A stretch of 64,000 nt of DNA, taken from the NCBI RefSeq assembly GCF_002105155.1, contig NW_019029037.1, positions 181,765-245,764 on the forward strand, given 5' to 3'. The notes beneath the pieces were generated by a model, which was not told the origin of the DNA, did not search any database, and saw nothing but the letters and a program-made list of their open reading frames with translations. This document shows positions 58,643-64,000 of this stretch, piece by piece; the first letter of the stretch is position 1, and each line of letters starts with the position of its first letter. The position numbers were made by a program, and so were the translations under genes. The stretch is from Lobosporangium transversale (Eukaryota > Mortierellomycota > Mortierellomycetes > Mortierellales > Mortierellaceae).

Positions 58643-60295
58643 ATGCTCTGCGTTGTGAAGGCTACCTGTAAGTCGGAGTTTAGACGCTTCACTCTCGCCA
58701 ACGTCCAACTGGATAACCTACAGCAGGATTCAGACAAACTTTCTTTCGAGTCTTTGCATTTGAAGGCATGTATTTATTCTCTTTTTACTGCTGTATTACA
58801 ACACTGTATCTTTGAAAACACACATTTGAATCCAACACTTGTGAATTGGCCAAAATAGATATGTACTTTATTTAACCAGAAGGCGATGAGCGTCTCATAC
58901 GAGGACCACAATGGCGCTCGTAAGTACATCGAAACCGATACCGACGTCTTCGAGGCTATCAAGAGTTTTATCAAGCAGCCTCAACCTAGCCCCACTATGC
59001 TAGTCATACGTCTTGATGTTGAACCTCGTGAGAAAGGTATTTTTATTGTGTCTTGCATTGTGGAGCAACCGCAACCATTATAAAAACCCTGACTTTTTTT
59101 GCCTATTCTTTAGTGGATATGAGTACAACCTTGGGGGAAAAGGAAAAGAAAGGTAGCCCAATGACCGACTGTGAGGACAATAAACAAAAGCATGCTGAAG
59201 GTATGGAAACGTTTTATTTTGCCAACTGGATACCAAATCAGAAGGTTTACCTTTTATTATTTGGCACTGACTATCGTTAACCATTCATGGATATTCACAC
59301 TTGCAGAGGGTGTTCATGATCGTGTCTATTGTGATATTTGCCTAAAAAATATCCGAGGTACTCGCTGGAAGTGCCATGAGTGTGACAACTACGACTTGTG
59401 CCAGAATTGTCTCCCATTGGCTAGTCGGCGTCACTCTGGCCATTCTTTCATGCCTATTGAAGCTCCAAAACAACCACCTACTACTGAGCCTCCGCCCTAT
59501 TCTAAACAATCTCAGAAACAAGAGCATGGCGCATATTGCGATATATGCATGATGACCATCATGGGCGTGAGACACAAGTGCATTCAGTGTCCTAACTACG
59601 ATCTGTGCGAAGAATGTCTCCCGCTAGCAGGCACCATGCATAAAGGGCATACCTTTTTCCTCATCACTTATCCTGGACAGGTCCAAATCAAAGTTGACCG
59701 CACACCTCATATGAGCATTATATGCGATAGATGTAACGAAACTGTCTATGGCGTCCGTTACAAGGTATATAGTCGTGCTGCTCACTGCTAGTGGACGCTA
59801 CTACCAGATATAACGTGTTTCACAGACATCGAGCTAAAAAAGCTATTTCTTTTCTGTTGTCTAGTGTGTAAACTGTGCAGATTATGACCTATGTGGGGAC
59901 TGTGAGGCTCTACCAGAGCCTGTTCACGATCCTACTCATATCATGCTCAAGATTCGGCAGCCTCTCGCTGGCCACAGCGGCTTTCTAATCCCTATCTTGC
60001 CCAATATGTATAAAGATGTCTGGAAAAAGGCGTTTGCCTGCAAAACTAGGCGTGATGCCGAGTCTCAGACCCAATCATCATGCCCGCAGAAGTTAGTCAA
60101 CCCTTTCTCCGTTATGTATTTTATTCATATGGATCATGCACAGTAGACAGCTACTTATTTCTTTAATGTTCTCTGGCTGCGCTTCTTGCTAGGATGCCGA
60201 ACGAGCGTAGAAAGGAAAAATCAGCGACACCAAGTGAGAAGTCGGAGGACTCTAGTGATTGCTTTGTAGTGGTGGACAGTGAGGAAGACATGTAA
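58643..60295 (+). CDS. NBR1-like selective autophagy receptor (PB1, three ZZ fingers, AIM)
   Basis: Six exons: 58643-58765, 58859-59036, 59114-59200, 59307-59764, 59865-60091, 60193-60295, giving 391 aa. Residues about 1-85 form a PB1 domain. Three ZZ zinc fingers follow near residues 132-175, 192-236 and 263-310, each with CxxC pairs and the YDLC motif. The C-terminus has an acidic Ser-rich stretch with DCFVVVD, fitting the Atg8-interacting W/F/Y-x-x-L/I/V consensus. The NBR1 FW domain was not seen. The first intron starts with GC (AAG then GCATGT) and ends at AG 58857-58858; this reading restores the PB1 sequence ICTLFN. It should bind cargo and Atg8 at phagophores. A generic ZZ protein is the alternative. 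Confidence 0.8.
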
Positions 60296-60924
60296 AAATA
60301 TTTTTGTGCCAATGCTTGTGAAAGCACTGACCACGTTAGTATTCCAACCCCAATATTACTTTTTAAATGGAATGTGCTCTTTATATTTTTGGGTTTTGTT
60401 TTATTTTTGCTGGGGCCAACAAAACTTTGTTGTTTTCAGATAAGATGTCTTTATCTCTTCTTTTTTTTTTTTTTTTTTTTTGACGAATCATGCACAGCAG
60501 TCGAGCAAACCCAGAGCTGGGCCGTGCTGAGCAATGTGCATGACAATCAATAACCCACCATCGTGCAAGTATTATAATATATGTTATTAAAAAAAGAATG
60601 AATCGGAATTCATTTTTAAAACTTGAATAAGTTTATTAAAGTGGTGAAGTGAGCATGAGAAAATGAAAGTGAACGAAGCTTTATATTCAAGTCCCGTTGA
60701 ATAGATTGGGACATGAGTTAGACTAAGATAATGTGTGTATCTGCCAAAAATGAGCCATGACGCGCGATCGTCCTCATCGTCACTTCTATTTTCTTTTTTT
60801 GTTATCATCATTGTTTAATTTGTTATCTTTCCCATTTCTTTCATTTCTTCAATTCTTTTCTTCTTCTTTTCTTCTATTACTTTCTTCATCCACTCCAATC
60901 TCATCATAAGCATTTGCATTTGAT
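60296..60924. other. Intergenic region before the branching enzyme gene
   Basis: AT-rich, with a T tract at 60461-60481 and pyrimidine-rich leader (60830-60890) just upstream of the start codon. No gene seen. Confidence 0.5.
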
Positions 60925-61388
60925 ATGGCGTTATCCAACAATTCAGCTGCAGCCACTCAGGTCATGGATGGCACTGGCGTTATCCAGCTGGATCCATGGC
61001 TGGAACCCTACAAGGAATCTCTGAAGCAAAGGTAATGATTTTTACCTGGTTTATTCCTCTACTCATGTCTCCTCTAAACAGATTCCCACGGCACCTAGAT
61101 CAAACTAACAACGACCTAACTTTTTTTCCCTCTTTCGATCAGATATGCCGCATATAAAAAATGGAAGGATATCATCGACCAGCATGGTGGTTACGAAAAG
61201 TTCACTCGAGGCTATGAATACCTTGGATTTCAAATCTCGGATAAAGGGATCACTTACAGAGAATGGGCCCCCAATGCGAAAGAAGCTTTTCTCTTTGGCG
61301 ACTTTAGTATCAACTCTTTGCGTGTCATACTTCTTGTCTTGCCTAATCTATGCTTTTTGTTGCTGTTGTTGTTTTTGACCTTTGCATT

Positions 61389-61420
<32 letters not shown>

Positions 61421-61558
61421 CGCAATGTTAATATTTATGAATGAATGGATGCAATGTGCTGGTCTCTCTCATTTCGATTCGAATACCTCTTGGCCAATGA
61501 ACCGAAATGCAATTGTAAATACTATATTACGCCTTGACTGTCGCGCTCCTCGCTATGT

Positions 61559-61598
<40 letters not shown>

Positions 61599-64000
61599 CC
61601 TTTCTAGACCAATGGAACCCTTCGAGTCACCCTATGAAGAAGGATGCATATGGCGTGTTTGAGATCTTTTTGCCAAACAAGGCTGACGGAACACCAGCAA
61701 TTGCTCACAACAGCAAAGTCAAGGTACATTTTTATTATTACTATTGTTTATCTATTATTCTTTTTATTCTTTTTTTTTAATTAAGCAATATTCATCTTAA
61801 CTCAATGTCAATCTGACATATTTGATCCTTTACGGCGATATGACATTTGCTTCTTTTTTGGACAGATTACCATGATCAAGCCTAATGGGGAACGTATTGA
61901 CCGTTTGCCTGCGTGGATTCTCCGCGTCACTCAGGATCTGAGCGTTTCACCTACTTATGACGCTGTCTTTTGGAATCCACCAAAGAAGTATCAGTGGAAA
62001 AACAAGGCGCCACCCAAGCCAAAGAGCATCAAAGTATACGAAGCTCATGGTAAGACAGACGGCATAGATAGATTGGGATATGAAAAATGATAACAGAAAA
62101 TAACTTTTTTTATTTTTTTATTTTTTTACCACCTTCTGTTGTCACTGAAGTGGGTATTGCGACTCCGGAGGGTCGTGTTGGCCAATTTACTGAATTCACT
62201 GCAAATGTGCTACCCAGGATTAAAAAGCTGGGATACAACACAATTCAGCTTATGGCCATTATGGAACACGCTTACTACGCCTCCTTTGGATATCAGGTTA
62301 CTAGCTTCTTTGCTGCGAGCAGTCGTTATGGTAAGCAAATCTATAATGCTCAATAACCGTGCTTTTAACGTGATAGGGCTTTTCAGAAAAGTTAAAACAA
62401 AGCACTAATCTTTACAAATGTCTTCCATTGATCCGTCAAAGGTACTCCTGAGGAACTCATGGAGCTCATCGACACAGCCCATGGTATGGGAATCACTGTC
62501 CTCTTGGACGTTGTTCATTCCCACGCCTGCAAGAATGTTCTCGATGGACTTAACGAGTTTGATGGAAGTGATCACCAATACTTCCATGGGGGAGAAAAGG
62601 GACGCCATGAGCTTTGGGACTCTCGTCTCTTCAACTATGGCAATTATGAGACTATGCGATTCCTGTTGAGCAATTTGAGATTCTATATGGACCGATATGC
62701 CTTTGACGGGTTCAGATTTGATGGAGTGACTAGCATGATGTATGTCCATCACGGTATTGGTTACGGATTCTCGGGCAACTACCACGAATACTTTGGTAAC
62801 TTGGTGGACATTGAAGCCGTCGTGTATTTGATGGTCGCCAATGATATGCTGCATCAGCTCTATCCAAATTGCATCACAGTTGCTGAAGGTATGTGCTCCA
62901 GGAATTCAACTTGATGATAGAATCGGCACAGATTCTTAGTTTACCTATCTCCCTCATATTTATCGATGCGTCTGCAATTTCATTGATAGATGTCTCTGGA
63001 ATGCCTACGCTTTGCAGACCTGTCTCGGAGGGCGGTATCGGATTTGACTATCGCCTGTCGATGGCAATCCCTGATATGTGGATCAAACTGCTAAAAGAAA
63101 AGTCTGACGATGAATGGGACATTGGTAATATTGTCTTTACTCTCACCAATAGGAGATACAAGGAGCCCTCCATTGCCTATTGTGAGTCGCACGACCAAGC
63201 TCTGGTTGGAGACAAGACGATTGCTTTCTGGCTCATGGACAAGGAGATGTACACTCACATGAGTGTTCTAACTGAACTCACACATATCATTGACCGTGGT
63301 TTGGCTCTTCATAAGATGATCAGGTAAACTAACAATACTGAGTTTAATGTTTAAAAAAAAATCCGCAATAAGACAATAAGAGGAATGGTTTGCCTGCCTT
63401 TCATTTTATTAACTGTTATAAGTACTCCTTAAATTCTTAAATAATAATAAAAGGTTGGTTACGCATGCTCTCGGAGGGGAGGGTTATTTGAACTTTATCG
63501 GAAACGAGTTTGGTCATCCAGAGTGGCTCGATTTTCCGCGAGATGGCAACAACTCGTCATTCCACTATGCTCGTCGGCAATGGAACGTAGTTGACGACGA
63601 CCTGCTTCGATACAAGCAACTCAACGACTTTGACGCTGCCATGAACAATGCCGAATCCCAAGTCGGATGGCTCAGCGCCCCACAGGTAATAGCAACAAGG
63701 ACCAAAGACTATACACTTCAGCAGACGATCTTTTACTAACATACTTGTACATCCCATAATGGTATTAGGGCTTCGTGTCCTGGAAGCACGAGCAAGACAA
63801 AGTCCTGGCCTTTGACCGCGCGGGTGCTGTCTTCATCTTTAATTTCCACCCTTCAAAGTCCTTTACTGACTATCGCGTTGCTGTTCCTGCCCCTGGAAAA
63901 TACAAGGTCTTACTAAACACAGACGAATCACGTTTTGGAGGTCATAACCGTGTCCAAAATGACAGCGTATACTTCTCCACACCGGAATCCTGGGCAGGTC
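60925..64000 (+). CDS. GLC3: 1,4-alpha-glucan (glycogen) branching enzyme, 3' end outside window
   Basis: Nine exons seen: 60925-61031, 61143-61306, 61608-61723, 61866-62049, 62151-62330, 62442-62888, 62990-63323, 63454-63685, and 63769 to the window end; 665 codons so far of about 700 expected. An N-terminal CBM48 domain ([17 protein letters not shown]) is followed by the GH13 barrel. Visible catalytic regions: DVVHSH (273-278), GFRFDG with nucleophile Asp344, Glu399 in VAEDVSG, and SHD (466-468). The enzyme makes alpha-1,6 branches in glycogen in the cytosol. Intron 2 (61307-61607) has T tracts of 31 and 36 bases. All phases agree. Confidence 0.95.

Overview
The window looks like nuclear DNA of a filamentous fungus, most likely an early-diverging Mucoromycota species of the Mortierella type. 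The reasons are spliceosomal introns in nearly every long gene, very frequent poly-T/poly-A tracts of 15-36 bases in introns and spacers, a fungal gene set (GH28 polygalacturonase, Skt5-type chitin synthase activator, Crinkler-like remnant), and small secreted cysteine-rich peptides. The lineage is an inference; no rRNA or tRNA gene was found to settle it.

Left third (1-18.7 kb) is gene-poor and secretory. It opens with a perfect inverted repeat (1-1447 and 2220-3666, 772-bp spacer; the left arm runs off the window edge) that carries two identical, divergently transcribed copies of a 65-aa secreted six-cysteine peptide gene. Three more members of the same family lie at 5.9, 7.4 and 18.0 kb, with a secreted Kazal-type inhibitor (11.2 kb) and a seven-exon polygalacturonase (13.8-15.8 kb) between them. 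The products are probably used outside the cell.

The middle (18.7-43.2 kb) is mainly housekeeping: a 7TM membrane protein, a 1211-aa low-complexity coiled-coil protein, tRNA-His guanylyltransferase (THG1) with a large low-complexity insertion, a four-exon Skt5/Chs4-like Sel1-repeat protein ending in a CaaX box, an HCNGP/SAP30BP-like protein divergent from GPI8 (GPI transamidase), RRS1 and eIF3h.

From 43.2 to 52 kb the DNA is accessory and decayed. It holds microsatellites, a dispersed repeat present in two inverted copies, two tandem C-terminal fragments of a Helitron/PIF1-type helicase followed by a GC-rich hairpin, an eight-exon gene of unknown function, and a frameshifted Crinkler N-terminal domain cut off by a segment with 41-bp direct repeats at its ends. 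That segment ends two bases from the stop codon of the tryptophanyl-tRNA synthetase gene.

The right end (52-64 kb) returns to housekeeping: WRS1, PRP22/DHX8, an NBR1-like autophagy receptor (PB1, three ZZ fingers, C-terminal Atg8-interacting motif) whose first intron appears to be GC-AG, and a glycogen branching enzyme that runs off the window. Gene models were built by hand from splice signals and reading-frame phase; every internal exon junction given is phase-consistent.
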